From an uncultured Opitutaceae bacterium (GTDB lineage: Bacteria > Verrucomicrobiota > Verrucomicrobiia > Opitutales > Opitutaceae), in the NCBI GenBank assembly GCA_937889545.1, contig CALAOT010000052.1:1-56051 (forward strand): a stretch of 56,051 nucleotides of DNA, read 5' to 3'. The translations under genes and the position numbers were made by a program. This document shows, piece after piece, positions 1 through 8,883 of this stretch. Every line of letters begins with the position of its first letter. The first letter of the stretch is position 1. Below the pieces are notes generated by a model, which saw only the letters and a program-made list of their open reading frames with translations, searched no databases and was not told the origin of the DNA.

Positions 1-429
1 GGCAGGGACTCCTCGCGCGGCGCAGTTGATCCATTCGGTCGCGCCGTCGGTGTAATGCTCCTTCTTCCAGATCGGCATGCGCGCCTTGGTTTCGTCGATG
101 ATGTAGCGGCAGGCCTCGAAGGCCGCGTCGCGGTGTCCGGCCGTGACCGCGATCCAGACGGCGATGTCGCCCGGCCCGAGGCTTCCCGTCCGATGAACGC
201 ACACGGCCCCGGCGATCCGGAATCTCCCCATGGCCTCCGTCAGGATCTTCTCCCCCTCCTTTTCCGCGAGCGGGGCGTAGGCCTCGTAGTCCAGAGCCCT
301 GACGGCCCGCCCGTCGTTGCGGTCCCGCACGCGGCCCTCGAACGTGACGCAGGCCCCGGCGCGCGCGTCGCGGAGGCCGTCCATGAGGGCGGGAACGTCG
401 ATCGCCGTTCCGGTCAGCTTGAACGTCAT
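1..429 (-). CDS. moaE: Molybdopterin synthase catalytic (large) subunit MoaE, 3' end outside window
   Basis: The minus-strand frame opens at ATG 429 and runs 143 codons to the window edge without a stop; E. coli MoaE is about 150 aa, so only a few residues are missing. MoaE with thiocarboxylated MoaD inserts the two dithiolene sulfurs into cyclic pyranopterin monophosphate. Visible family motifs are the N-terminal GACVTFEGRVRDRNDGR stretch, the VHRTGSL segment and the lysine-rich MPIWKKEHYTDG motif carrying the active-site lysine. It starts 4 bp after the moaD stop, as the last gene of the minus-strand moeA-moaC-moaD-moaE run. Confidence 0.93.
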   Translation of the reverse strand, partial: MTFKLTGTAIDVPALMDGLRDARAGACVTFEGRVRDRNDGRAVRALDYEAYAPLAEKEGEKILTEAMGRFRIAGAVCVHRTGSLGPGDIAVWIAVTAGHRDAAFEACRYIIDETKARMPIWKKEHYTDGATEWINCAARGVPA

Positions 430-433
430 CCGC

Positions 434-679
434 TCAGCCTCCGGCGACCGGGGGCATGAAGGCAAGCGCGTCGCCGTCGCGGATGGCCGCCGCCCAGGAC
501 TCGAAATTGCCGTTGATTGCAACTCGCAGCCTGTCAGCGGGAAACGCGAACCGGTGGCGTTTTCGGAGCTCCTCGTAGAGATCGCCGGCGGTCGCCGCCT
601 CGGTCGCCACCTGCTCCTCGTCGAGCCCGCGCTGTTCGCGAAGGACGGCGAAATAGCGAACGCGGACCGTCTTCTTCAC
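434..679 (-). CDS. moaD: Molybdopterin synthase sulfur carrier subunit MoaD
   Basis: An 81-aa ubiquitin-fold protein ending in PPVAGG; the C-terminal Gly-Gly is the residue pair that becomes adenylated and thiocarboxylated to carry sulfur to MoaE. The N-terminal VRVRYFAVLREQRGLDEE strand-turn-strand pattern and the length are normal for MoaD. Its ATG overlaps the moaC stop by 4 bp and its stop lies 4 bp from the moaE start, so the three genes are very probably co-translated. No adenylyltransferase (MoeB) is present in the window. Confidence 0.95.
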   Translation of the reverse strand: MKKTVRVRYFAVLREQRGLDEEQVATEAATAGDLYEELRKRHRFAFPADRLRVAINGNFESWAAAIRDGDALAFMPPVAGG

Positions 680-1176
680 GGCACCCGGTAGTCCTTCCTG
701 CCCCCGGTCTTCTCCAGGAGCCGGATCTCCCGGATCACGATCCCCTGCGTGACGGCCTTGCCCATGTCGTAGAGCGTGAGCGCCGCAATGCTGGCGCCGG
801 TCAGCGCCTCCATCTCGACTCCGGTCCGTGCCTCGGTCCGCACGAGGCAGTGGATCTCCACCTCCACCGAGCCGTCCGCACCTGGCGGGCGCGCCTTGAT
901 CTCGACCCTGCAGTCGTCAAGCGGGAGGGGGTGGCAGAGCGGGACGAGCTCGGCCGTCCTCTTCGCGCCCATGATCCCGGCAAGGGTCGCCGCATGGAAG
1001 ACCGGCCCCTTCGGCGTCGCGATCTCGCCTGCGTCCAGGCGCTCGGCGAGGGCCGCCGGCAGCACGACGACGGCGATCGCGTGCGCTGTCCGCCGGGTCG
1101 CGGGCTTCCCTCCCACGTCCACCATTTGGGGACGGTTGCCGGGGCCGAGGTGCGACAGGGTGCGTTTGGAGGCCAT
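676..1176 (-). CDS. moaC: Cyclic pyranopterin monophosphate synthase MoaC
   Basis: A 166-aa protein acting after MoaA: it converts the 3',8-cyclo-GTP intermediate to cyclic pyranopterin monophosphate. Family signatures are MVDVGGKPATRRTAHA near the N-terminus, the KRTAELVPLCHPLPLDD metal/substrate motif, and EARTGVEMEALTGASIAALTLYDMGKA near the C-terminus with MoaC's conserved Lys and Asp. I chose ATG 1176 because it gives the usual MoaC length; the frame is open further upstream, but that extension would run into moeA and has no family resemblance. Its stop overlaps moaD by 4 bp. Confidence 0.95.
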   Translation of the reverse strand: MASKRTLSHLGPGNRPQMVDVGGKPATRRTAHAIAVVVLPAALAERLDAGEIATPKGPVFHAATLAGIMGAKRTAELVPLCHPLPLDDCRVEIKARPPGADGSVEVEIHCLVRTEARTGVEMEALTGASIAALTLYDMGKAVTQGIVIREIRLLEKTGGRKDYRVP

Positions 1177-1240
1177 CTGGCCCGGGACGATGGCCCCCCC
1201 GCCCCTCCTGTTCAATCGCAACCGTTCGGTGGCGCCGCCC

Positions 1241-2494
1241 TCAGACCCAGCTCCGGTACAGCGCGACATAGCCCGCGGGGAACTCGTCCTCGCCTGCGGG
1301 CAGCTCCACAAAACCGTCCGTATCCACCAGGCCCGCAAAATCTCCGGAATTGCCCACCGCGGCCGGGGTTGCGAGAAGCTGCGCGCTCGGCCCGCTCGAC
1401 AGCCGGACCGGAAGCAGCCACGCGAGTTTCGGCCTGAACACGACCGGCTGCGCGAGCGCGGCAGCCAGCGGGGTCCTGGGCGCCATCCCGCTCGCATGGT
1501 CGAGCGCCGGCAGGACATACCGGTGGAGGCAGGTGTACGCCGAGACCGGGTTGCCGGGCAGGGCGAACACGGGGGTCATCCTGGCGCTGAGCCCGAACCA
1601 GAAGGGTTTTCCCGGCCGCTGCGCCACGCTCTGGAATACCTTCCGAACCCCCTGGCGCTCGAGCTCGGAGGGCAGGAAGTCGAATTTCCCCTTGGACACC
1701 CCCCCGGTGATCAGCACGATGTCGTATTCGGCGAGGATGTGCCAGAGCATGTGCTCGATCTCGTGCCGGACGTCGCGCATGTGAAAGCGGTCGGCCCGCG
1801 GATAGCCGGCCTTGATGAGCGCGGCCCTCAGCGAATGGTCGTTGCTGCGGCGGATCTGGTGCGGCGCGACCAGCGCGTCGACCTCCACCAGCTCGTCCCC
1901 GGTCGAGACGACCGCGACCTTCGGCGATTGGGCGACCGTCAGGGAAGGATGTCCGCACGCGGCCGCGACCGCGATCTCGCGCCCCGTGAGCCTGGCGCCG
2001 GCGCGCACGATCACGTCGCCCGCCCTGTGGTCCGAGCCGCGCCGGTGGACGTTGCCGCCCGGCGGGGAGGGAACCGCCTGGGCCGCGACGATCCAATCCC
2101 CCTCGCGCGTCGCCTCCTCGCAGGGGACGACGCAGTCGGCGCTCTCCGGGAGGACGGCCCCCGTCATGACCTCGATGCACGCCTCGTCCCCGGGGCCCAG
2201 CGCGAACGGCCTCATGCCCGCCGCCTGGGTGGCCTCCACGCGGAACCTCGCAACGCCCCTTGCGAGCGACGACGCGCGGAGCGCAAACCCGTCCATGGTC
2301 ACCCGGTCGAACGGCGGCAGGTCGCGGTCGGCCCGCAGGTCGCTCCTCAGGACCCGGCCATGGGCCTCGGAGATCGCGCAGTCCTCCTTGTGGAAGAGAG
2401 GAATGGTGTCGAAGATCAGCTTCTCGGCGGCCGCAGGGGTGAGCACGCGGCTAGGGTAATACACAAATCCCGGCTCGCGGAATAACGATTTCAT
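1241..2494 (-). CDS. moeA: Molybdopterin molybdenumtransferase MoeA
   Basis: A 417-aa protein (usual length about 410) that inserts molybdenum into adenylated molybdopterin. Visible motifs are PPFDRVTMDGFALR in domain I, CIEVMTGAVLPESADCVV, the SPKVAVVSTGDELVEV stretch, LITGGVSKGKFDFLP, and the LPGNPVSAYTCLHRYVLPAL segment before the C-terminal beta-barrel. It is the first gene of the minus-strand Moco run, 64 bp upstream of moaC and only 18 bp from the divergent moaA start, so the two directions must share a very compact promoter region. No riboswitch-sized leader is possible in that gap. Confidence 0.95.
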   Translation of the reverse strand: MKSLFREPGFVYYPSRVLTPAAAEKLIFDTIPLFHKEDCAISEAHGRVLRSDLRADRDLPPFDRVTMDGFALRASSLARGVARFRVEATQAAGMRPFALGPGDEACIEVMTGAVLPESADCVVPCEEATREGDWIVAAQAVPSPPGGNVHRRGSDHRAGDVIVRAGARLTGREIAVAAACGHPSLTVAQSPKVAVVSTGDELVEVDALVAPHQIRRSNDHSLRAALIKAGYPRADRFHMRDVRHEIEHMLWHILAEYDIVLITGGVSKGKFDFLPSELERQGVRKVFQSVAQRPGKPFWFGLSARMTPVFALPGNPVSAYTCLHRYVLPALDHASGMAPRTPLAAALAQPVVFRPKLAWLLPVRLSSGPSAQLLATPAAVGNSGDFAGLVDTDGFVELPAGEDEFPAGYVALYRSWV

Positions 2495-2512
2495 GCCTTT
2501 TGTGGCTGCCCC

Positions 2513-3529
2513 ATGGCCGCCGTACGCGACACCCTTGGCCGCCCGATCCGCGACCTACGCATTTCCGTCACGGACCGCTGCAACTTCCGCTGCCCCTATT
2601 GCATGCCCAAGGATGCCTTCGGGCCGGATCATCCGTTCCTGGCCGCGGGGCGGCTCATGACCCACGGGGAGCTCGTCAGGATCGTCGGGGTGTTCGTCGG
2701 GCTCGGGGTCGAGAAGGTCCGGCTGACCGGCGGAGAGCCCCTGCTCCGGAGCGACCTGCCGGCGATCATCCGCGCGATCAAGCGGGACCTGGGCGTCGCC
2801 GAGGTCGCGCTCACGACGAACGGGTGGCTGCTCGGCAAGCAGGCCCCCGCGCTCCGCGCCGCCGGCCTGGACCGGCTCAATGTTTCCGTCGATTCGCTCG
2901 ACGAGGCGACGGCGGGGCGGATGAACGGCCTCGGCTTCAGCGTGTCGCGCGTCCTGGCCGGGATCGACGCCGCCGCGGCCGAGGGCTTCCCGATCAAGGT
3001 CAACTGCGTCGTCCAGCGGGGCGTGAACGAAGGCGAGATCATCTCGCTCTGCGGCTATTTCAGGGAGAAGGGCCACACGCTCCGCTTCATCGAGTTCATG
3101 GACGTGGGCAACACGAACCACTGGTCGCAGTCGCAGGTTGTGCCCGCGAGGGAGATCGTCGCGCGCGTGTCGGCGGCGTGGTCCCTGGAGCCTGTGGACC
3201 CGGCCTACCGGGGGGAGGTTGCCGCCCGCTACCGCTACGCCGACGGCCGCGGCGAGATCGGGATCGTGAGCTCCGTGACGGAGCCCTTCTGCAAGGACTG
3301 CGACCGGGCGAGGCTTTCCGCCGACGGAAAGCTCTTTACGTGCCTGTTCGCCTCCGCCGGCCGCGATGTCCTGGGCCTCGTTAGGTCGGGCGCGGACGAC
3401 GCGGCGATCTCAAGTTTCGTGGCCGGGATCTGGCGCGCGCGCTCGGACCGCTACAGTGACGAGAGGAACAGCGTCCTCGCGGCCGGCATGGAGCGCAAGA
3501 AGGTCGAGATGAGCTACATCGGCGGCTAG
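2513..3529 (+). CDS. moaA: GTP 3',8-cyclase MoaA (radical SAM)
   Basis: A 338-aa radical SAM enzyme catalysing the first step of molybdenum cofactor synthesis. The N-terminal cluster motif is CNFRCPYC (CxxxCxxC), followed by the GGEPLLR SAM-binding motif. The C-terminal second [4Fe-4S] site is visible as the paired cysteines of EPFCKDCDRARLSADGKLFTCLF. The C-terminus ends in GG, the conserved dipeptide needed for activity in characterised MoaA. It is divergent from moeA and is the only Moco gene on the plus strand here. Confidence 0.96.
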   Translation: MAAVRDTLGRPIRDLRISVTDRCNFRCPYCMPKDAFGPDHPFLAAGRLMTHGELVRIVGVFVGLGVEKVRLTGGEPLLRSDLPAIIRAIKRDLGVAEVALTTNGWLLGKQAPALRAAGLDRLNVSVDSLDEATAGRMNGLGFSVSRVLAGIDAAAAEGFPIKVNCVVQRGVNEGEIISLCGYFREKGHTLRFIEFMDVGNTNHWSQSQVVPAREIVARVSAAWSLEPVDPAYRGEVAARYRYADGRGEIGIVSSVTEPFCKDCDRARLSADGKLFTCLFASAGRDVLGLVRSGADDAAISSFVAGIWRARSDRYSDERNSVLAAGMERKKVEMSYIGG

Positions 3530-3548
3530 CGCCAAGTTCCGCCGCGCC

Positions 3549-4160
3549 TCAGGCCCTGACCTTCTCCAGAATCGCAAGAAGCGCCGCAAAGTCCTCGTCC
3601 CGCATCCTGCTCTCGATGACGTAGTCGAACTTCGGGGCCTCGCGGAGCTCGGCCTCCGCCGTGGCCATCCGCCGGGCGATCTCGGCCTCATTGTCCTTGC
3701 CCCTCTCCCGCATGCGCGCGAGCAGCCGGCCGTAGTCGACCACGATGAACACCGTCGTCATCGCCCTCCTTAGGACGGGATTCCCGGCGGCGATCCGGCG
3801 GAGGCTCTCGACGCCCTGGACATCCACGCTCATCACGAGATTCCCGCCAACCTGGAGCGGCCCCAGGACGCTCGCCGCGAGGGTGCCGTAGCGGCGCTCG
3901 CCGTGGACCCAGGCCCATTCCAGGAATTCCCCGCCGGCCACCTTGGCGTCGAACTCCTGCGGCGTGAAGAAGTGGTAGTGGACCCCGTTCACCTCGCCCT
4001 CGCGGGGCGAGCGGGTGGTGCTTGTCACGACCCGCGCAAAGCCAATGCCCGCTGCGACCAGCCGGTCGCACAGCGTGCTCTTCCCGGATCCCGCCGGCCC
4101 GGCCAAGACGAGCAGGACGGGGCCCGACGCTCCGGTCCGCGGACTGGGCTCGGGGGTCAT
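3549..4160 (-). CDS. gmk: Guanylate kinase
   Basis: A 203-aa P-loop kinase phosphorylating GMP to GDP. The P-loop reads AGPAGSGKST (residues about 20-29). It is followed by the GMP-binding TSTTRSPREGEVNGVHYHF segment, then FLEWAWVHGERRYGT, and a lid region with RMRERGKDNEAEIARRM. ATG 4160 gives the normal family length; the frame continues upstream, but only inside the next gene. The start overlaps the stop of the upstream membrane protein by 4 bp (ATGA). It is convergent with moaA, whose stop is 19 bp away. Confidence 0.93.
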   Translation of the reverse strand: MTPEPSPRTGASGPVLLVLAGPAGSGKSTLCDRLVAAGIGFARVVTSTTRSPREGEVNGVHYHFFTPQEFDAKVAGGEFLEWAWVHGERRYGTLAASVLGPLQVGGNLVMSVDVQGVESLRRIAAGNPVLRRAMTTVFIVVDYGRLLARMRERGKDNEAEIARRMATAEAELREAPKFDYVIESRMRDEDFAALLAILEKVRA

Positions 4161-4699
4161 CGGAGCGTGAACGCCACGCCGCAGAGCAGGAGGCCGTAGG
4201 CCACGAGGAACCCGCCCAGCCCCCGGGACCGCGCAGGCCGGGCAAAAAGCCAGTCGAAGAAGTCGCGCAGCCTCCAAGGCTGGGCCCCGAGCCAGATCGC
4301 GAGCGTCAGGGCCGCATAGACGAACGCCGCCATGAAAAGGCGCTGCGGGCGGTCGTACCGCATGAACGCCGCGTTCAGGAACGGCATGGCCCCGAGTAGG
4401 ACGAGCGCGCAGGCGCCGCGGACTCCGAGGAAGTCCGGCAGGCACTTGAACGCTAGGACGGCGACCGCCGCGAAGCCGATGAACAGGATCGTCCGGTACT
4501 CGCCAAAATCCGCCTTGGACAGGTTCCAGATGTTGTAGAGGAACCAGCCGGCGCCGGCGCTGAAGGCGACATACCCGGCCGAAGTTGATCTCGGGAAGGC
4601 CCTAATCGCGGCCTTTATCGCGGAATGGTCGATCAAGAGCGGCATCCCCAGCGCGACCAGGATGAGGCCGGAGACAATGGCGGCGGTGAATAGTGACAT
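4157..4699 (-). CDS. Multi-pass membrane protein of unknown function
   Basis: A 180-aa, highly hydrophobic protein with about five predicted membrane segments, starting MSLFTAAIVSGLILVALGMPLL. I do not recognise the family. An Arg/Asp-rich loop around MRYDRPQRLF and a WRLRDFFDW stretch are the only notable polar parts. It sits between miaB (34 bp upstream, same strand) and gmk, with which it overlaps by 4 bp, so it is probably co-transcribed with both. The context is housekeeping and gives no functional hint. Confidence 0.75.
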   Translation of the reverse strand: MSLFTAAIVSGLILVALGMPLLIDHSAIKAAIRAFPRSTSAGYVAFSAGAGWFLYNIWNLSKADFGEYRTILFIGFAAVAVLAFKCLPDFLGVRGACALVLLGAMPFLNAAFMRYDRPQRLFMAAFVYAALTLAIWLGAQPWRLRDFFDWLFARPARSRGLGGFLVAYGLLLCGVAFTLR

Positions 4700-4733
4700 G
4701 TGCGGGTGATGTCTCGGCCGGGCTTGGCGGACC

Positions 4734-6125
4734 TCAGAGTGACGCGGGGGCGTGCGCGGTTTGCAAGCCGGCGTCCGCAGGGGCGACGTTTCCGTACAGC
4801 GTGCTCACGCTCGCCCTCGTGACTTCAAGGGGGACGAGCGAGCCCACGAGGCGGGGCGGTGCATCGAACACGGCGACCCGGTTGGCCCGCGTCCTTCCCG
4901 TGAACCGGAGCCCGGTCTTGTCGGGGCCCTCGACAAGGATCTCCTGCTCGGTCCCCACAAGCGCTTGGCTGCGCCGGAGAGAACCCGTCCTCAGGAGATC
5001 GAGCAGGATGCGGTTGCGCTCCTCCTTCACGTGACCGGGCACCTGGTCCGGCATCTCGGCTGATGGCGTTCCCGTGCGGACCGAGTACTTGAAGATGTAG
5101 GCCATGTCGTAGTCCACGGCTTCGCAAAGCGCGCACGTCTCCCCGAAGTCCGCGTCCGTCTCGCCCGGGAACCCGACGATCACGTCCGTCGAGAACGCCA
5201 TGGCCGGCTGCGCGGCGCGCAGCGAGTCGACGATCTCCAGGTAGCGCTCGCGCGTGTACGGCCGGTTCATCGCCCGCAGGACCCTGTTGCTTCCCGACTG
5301 CACGGGAAGGTGGACGTGCTCGCCGAGCTTGGGCAGCCGGACGAATGCGTTCGCCAGGTCCTGCCTGAATCCGCGCGGGTGGGGCGATGTGAACCGGATC
5401 CGCTCGACCCCGTGGATCCCGTGGACCCGTTCGAGCAGCTGGACGAATGGCGAGACCCCTCCGGTGTGCGGGTAGTCGCGCCTGCCGTAGCTCGTGACGA
5501 TCTGCCCCAGGAGCGTGATCTCCCGCGCGCCGCGCGCCGCGAGCTCCTCGCATTCAAGCACGATGTCATCCATCGGGCGCGACCTCTCGTCGCCCCGGGT
5601 CGTCGGGACGATGCAGAACGAGCATGCCATGTCGCACCCCTGCTGGATCGACACGAATGCGCACACCCGACGGTCCGGCCCGTCCATGTGGTCGCGGATC
5701 GTGTTCTGCGAACCCGCCTCCTCCGCCGTGTCGACGATCGCCTCGCCCACCGGAACCCCAGCCTCGCGGGCGGCGCGGAGGTTGTCGAGGTAATCGGGAA
5801 CCCTGTGGAACTTCTGGGTGCCGACGATCAGGTCCACGTCGGGCAGCCGGTCGAGCAGGCTTTCGCCCCGGTTCTGCGCCATGCAGCCCAGGATGCCCAG
5901 GATGAAGTCGGGCTTGCTCCTCTTCCTTGCAGCGGAGTAGCCCGCCTTGCCGATGGCCTTCTGCTCGGCCGCGTCGCGGACGCTGCAGGTGTTCAAAAGG
6001 AGCACGTCGCACTCGTCCTCGCTCGCGACGATCCGGTAGCCCCGCGCGCGAAGCATCGCCGCGACAGCCTCGCTGTCGCGCTCGTTCATCTGGCATCCGT
6101 AGGTCTTTATGTGGACCCGGTTCAT
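4734..6125 (-). CDS. miaB: tRNA-2-methylthio-N6-dimethylallyladenosine synthase MiaB
   Basis: A 463-aa methylthiotransferase that adds the 2-methylthio group to isopentenyl-A37 of tRNAs reading UNN codons. Domains in order: an N-terminal UPF0004 domain with its three cluster cysteines in TYGCQMNERDSE, LLNTCSVRDAAEQK and LGCMAQ; the radical SAM core with GCDMACSFC; and a C-terminal TRAM domain (about residue 390 onward, with GRTRANRVAVF). The sequence suits MiaB better than RimO or MtaB because of the MNERDSE and CSVRDAAEQK motifs. Confidence 0.95.
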   Translation of the reverse strand: MNRVHIKTYGCQMNERDSEAVAAMLRARGYRIVASEDECDVLLLNTCSVRDAAEQKAIGKAGYSAARKRSKPDFILGILGCMAQNRGESLLDRLPDVDLIVGTQKFHRVPDYLDNLRAAREAGVPVGEAIVDTAEEAGSQNTIRDHMDGPDRRVCAFVSIQQGCDMACSFCIVPTTRGDERSRPMDDIVLECEELAARGAREITLLGQIVTSYGRRDYPHTGGVSPFVQLLERVHGIHGVERIRFTSPHPRGFRQDLANAFVRLPKLGEHVHLPVQSGSNRVLRAMNRPYTRERYLEIVDSLRAAQPAMAFSTDVIVGFPGETDADFGETCALCEAVDYDMAYIFKYSVRTGTPSAEMPDQVPGHVKEERNRILLDLLRTGSLRRSQALVGTEQEILVEGPDKTGLRFTGRTRANRVAVFDAPPRLVGSLVPLEVTRASVSTLYGNVAPADAGLQTAHAPASL

Positions 6126-6301
6126 GTGCGGGAGGCGACTTGCTTACCCTCCAAGAAAACCGCGGTCAAACGGGAACTGCCCCGCCGGGCCTGCGCAGGC
6201 GCCCCCGGGGGCGCCACGACCCGCCCGCAGGTCCATGCACAAACCCATTCCGGTCGTCCCGCCGGGACGGGCGCCGACGCCCAGGGCGGGAGCTCGGGCG
6301 A

Positions 6302-6342
6302 CGGCAGTTCGCCTCAATTCTCCGGCAGTTCGCGTCAATTCT
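6302..6342. repeat. Two tandem copies of a 20-bp direct repeat, period 21 bp
   Basis: Copy one (6302-6321) is CGGCAGTTCGCCTCAATTCT and copy two (6323-6342) differs at a single base. The 21-bp period equals two helical turns, and the pair lies 39-79 bp upstream of the ATG at 6381, inside the 255-bp gap between miaB and the next gene. This is what a tandem activator- or repressor-binding site looks like, but no regulator is identified. The rest of the gap holds nothing else I can support. Confidence 0.5.
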
Positions 6343-6380
6343 GTTCGCCAGAAGCCCTCCGGTTGCTTTGCTCGCAGGCA

Positions 6381-7766
6381 ATGGGCCTCTTCGACCACTT
6401 CGCCGGCAATCCCGCCTCGCCTGACAACGGAAACGGCCATGGGGCGCCGGCGGCGCCCGGGACCGATCCGACCGCCCCAGCCGTTGGGCCCCGCCTGGCG
6501 GCCGCGCGCGAGCGGCTTGACGCATTGGACCTCCAGGGAGCCCTGGCGATCTACGACGAGGTGCTCGCGAGCGCGGGGGACCGCGCCGACGTGCTGGTGG
6601 CGATCTCGGGCGATCTTGGGCACACCGGAAACATACCCCAGATCATCGAGATCGTCGCCCCGCGCTATGATGCGCAGCGGCATGGATACGCCATCGGATT
6701 CAACCTGATCCAGGCATATCTCGCCGTCCGCGACGCCAACGCGGCGCAGCATATCCTCGACATCCTCTTTGCCCTCGAACGCCCCGAGCTCGAGGAACGT
6801 CTCCACGGGTATTCCAACGCGATCGCCGAGCTGATGACCGAGGGCACCGTGAAGGGCATCCCGCAGGTCGACGCCCAGGCCGGTGCCCAGGAGGCGGCTG
6901 GCCAGGCCTCCGCAATGGGCATGGCGCTGGTCACCCTGAGCAGGCCGGTGTGGGCCTACGGCCTCGAGTCGTTCGAGGAGATACTTCCCAAGAAGGAGTC
7001 CGGGCACCGCCGCGTCGCGTTCGCCCAGCTTTCCCTTCCCGGAGCCTACACCGACGTCCCGGCGGCAATGAGGCAGCCCGAGGACGAGCTCGGGCGGCTG
7101 TCGCGCGCTCTTCCCCTGTGGTTCGCCGAGACGTTCTACTTCTCGCCCTCCTATTCCCCCATCGCGGCGCTGGGCTGCTTCCATGACGCCGGCGGCGTGC
7201 GGCGCCCCGCGATATTCCCCTCGGACTGGACCGTCGAGAACCTCAGGCAGCTCGCCGACACGTCCACCAACGGGCTCGACTACATCTTCACGGGCTCGCT
7301 CCGCCGCGACGGCGCGGAGCTCGCCCTCGTCCTGCGAATCTGGGAGGTCAAGAAGCTCCGCGAACGCAAGCAGGTTTCGGTCCGCTGGGCGCCCGCCACG
7401 GCCGACGAGGAGCTAAAGAAGCTCCACGAATACATTCGCGCCTATATGGAGTGGGCCCCCTATCCCGAGGGATCCGGGATTCCCTATTCCGCGCCGTCCA
7501 GCCCGACCGCGTGGCTCGACGCCCTGGGGGCCCTCCTGGGGCTTTTCATGGTAGAAAAGGATCTCCTTCCGCGGGAACAGCTTCCGGAATACGCCTCCGT
7601 CTTCGATGCGTTCGCCCCGCACGCGTTCAGCCCGCCCGCCTCGTCCCTCGCCTGGATTTCGCTTCGCTCCCGCGCAACGGCGCTCGGGCTGGCGCCGGGC
7701 ATGACAGGAGTCCTCCTGAACCATCATCCGGCGGTCGCCCGCGCCCGAAAACTGATAGAAGCCTGA
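6381..7766 (+). CDS. Unrecognised 461-aa protein
   Basis: The N-terminus (MGLFDHFAGNP, then a Gly/Ala/Pro linker to about residue 40) leads into an alpha-helical segment resembling tetratricopeptide-type repeats: ARERLDALDLQGALAIYDEV, then GYAIGFNLIQAYLAVRDANA. From about residue 190 a mixed alpha/beta region follows, with an FSPSYSPIAALG motif and a TFYF / IFPSDWTVENLRQL stretch. There is no signal peptide and no membrane span, so it is probably cytoplasmic. I chose ATG 6381 because the open frame upstream is only antisense to miaB. The next gene, a DAHP synthase, begins 29 bp downstream on the same strand and may be co-transcribed. Confidence 0.8.
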   Translation: MGLFDHFAGNPASPDNGNGHGAPAAPGTDPTAPAVGPRLAAARERLDALDLQGALAIYDEVLASAGDRADVLVAISGDLGHTGNIPQIIEIVAPRYDAQRHGYAIGFNLIQAYLAVRDANAAQHILDILFALERPELEERLHGYSNAIAELMTEGTVKGIPQVDAQAGAQEAAGQASAMGMALVTLSRPVWAYGLESFEEILPKKESGHRRVAFAQLSLPGAYTDVPAAMRQPEDELGRLSRALPLWFAETFYFSPSYSPIAALGCFHDAGGVRRPAIFPSDWTVENLRQLADTSTNGLDYIFTGSLRRDGAELALVLRIWEVKKLRERKQVSVRWAPATADEELKKLHEYIRAYMEWAPYPEGSGIPYSAPSSPTAWLDALGALLGLFMVEKDLLPREQLPEYASVFDAFAPHAFSPPASSLAWISLRSRATALGLAPGMTGVLLNHHPAVARARKLIEA

Positions 7767-7795
7767 TCGCGGCGCCCTAAACCGGACCGCCCGGC

Positions 7796-8857
7796 ATGCA
7801 ATCACCCACCTCTGACCTGCGCATCCGCGCGATGAGGCCGCTTCCGGCCCCGGTGATTTTCGAGCAGGCGTTCCCGCTTGAGGAAGCCGAAGCGGTCCGG
7901 ATCTTCCGCGTGAGGAGGGACATCTCGTCGATCATGTCGGGGGCGGACGACCGCCTGCTCCTGGTTGTGGGCCCTTGCTCGATCCACGACCCGGCGGCGG
8001 CGATGGAATTCGCGGCCAACCTGCGCGAGGCGGCGGACCGGCACGCGGGCGAACTTCTCATCGTCATGCGCGTCTATTTCGAGAAGCCGCGCACGGTGGT
8101 CGGCTGGAAGGGCCTGATCAACGACCCGGACCTCGACGGGACCTTCCACATCAACAAGGGACTGCGGCTCGCAAGGAAGCTCATGACGGACATCACGGTC
8201 GCCGGCATTCCAATCGCGACCGAGTTCCTGGACACTACGCTCGGGCAGTACTATGCGGACCTCGTGAGCTGGGGGGCCATCGGGGCCCGCACGGTCGAGA
8301 GCCAGATACACCGCCAGCTGGCCTCGGGCCTTTCGATGCCGGTCGGATTCAAGAACCGAACGGACGGGAGCACCCAGGTGGCCGTCGACGCGATTCTGTC
8401 GGCCCGGCACCCTCACTGGTTCCCGTCGGTCACGCGCAAAGGTCTGCCGGCCAGCATGCAGACGACGGGGAACAACGACACCCATCTCGTGCTTCGCGGG
8501 GGGTCGCACGGCCCGAATTACTCTGACAGGGACGTCCTTGCGGCCGTCGAGCTGCTTTCGAGGAACGGGCTTCCCCCCCACCTCATGGTGGACTGTAGTC
8601 ACGGCAACAGCGGAAAGGATGCCGAACGGCAGTCCGCCGTGGCCGCCGACCTGGCAAAGCGGATCGGAGCCGGCGACCGCGCAATCGCCGCCGTCATGCT
8701 CGAGAGCAACCTGTTGGGGGGGTCTCAGGATTACCGCGCCGTCCCTCTCGTACGGGGACGCAGCGTCACGGATCCGTGCCTCTCTTGGGAAAAGACGGTT
8801 CCGGTAATCGCGCGGTTGGCCGACGCGGTCGGCGCGCGCCGCACGATCCGCTCCTAA
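7796..8857 (+). CDS. 3-deoxy-7-phosphoheptulonate (DAHP) synthase, class I (AroFGH type)
   Basis: A 353-aa enzyme condensing phosphoenolpyruvate and erythrose 4-phosphate, the entry step to aromatic amino acids. Diagnostic motifs are LLLVVGPCSIHDPAAA (PEP and metal-binding Cys), MRVYFEKPRTVVGWKGLINDP, GARTVESQIHRQLASGLSMPVGFKNRTDGS, and LMVDCSHGNSGKD with the metal-ligand His. Length and order match E. coli AroF, AroG and AroH; sequence alone does not say which aromatic amino acid inhibits it. The ATG at 7796 is 29 bp after the preceding gene. Confidence 0.94.
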   Translation: MQSPTSDLRIRAMRPLPAPVIFEQAFPLEEAEAVRIFRVRRDISSIMSGADDRLLLVVGPCSIHDPAAAMEFAANLREAADRHAGELLIVMRVYFEKPRTVVGWKGLINDPDLDGTFHINKGLRLARKLMTDITVAGIPIATEFLDTTLGQYYADLVSWGAIGARTVESQIHRQLASGLSMPVGFKNRTDGSTQVAVDAILSARHPHWFPSVTRKGLPASMQTTGNNDTHLVLRGGSHGPNYSDRDVLAAVELLSRNGLPPHLMVDCSHGNSGKDAERQSAVAADLAKRIGAGDRAIAAVMLESNLLGGSQDYRAVPLVRGRSVTDPCLSWEKTVPVIARLADAVGARRTIRS

Positions 8858-8883
8858 GGGCCCATCCCGCAGGGCTGCTGGGT

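Noticed and set aside
2495..2512. Molybdenum cofactor riboswitch before moaA or moeA
   Set aside because: Only 18 bp lie between the two divergent start codons, far too little for that element.
1..3529. A molybdoenzyme next to the Moco genes
   Set aside because: None of the open frames there matches one; the Moco product's user must be elsewhere in the genome.
5310..7766. Long plus-strand open frame reading through the miaB region into the gene at 6381
   Set aside because: Its first part is antisense to miaB, with composition typical of GC-rich shadow frames; only the part from ATG 6381 looks like a protein.
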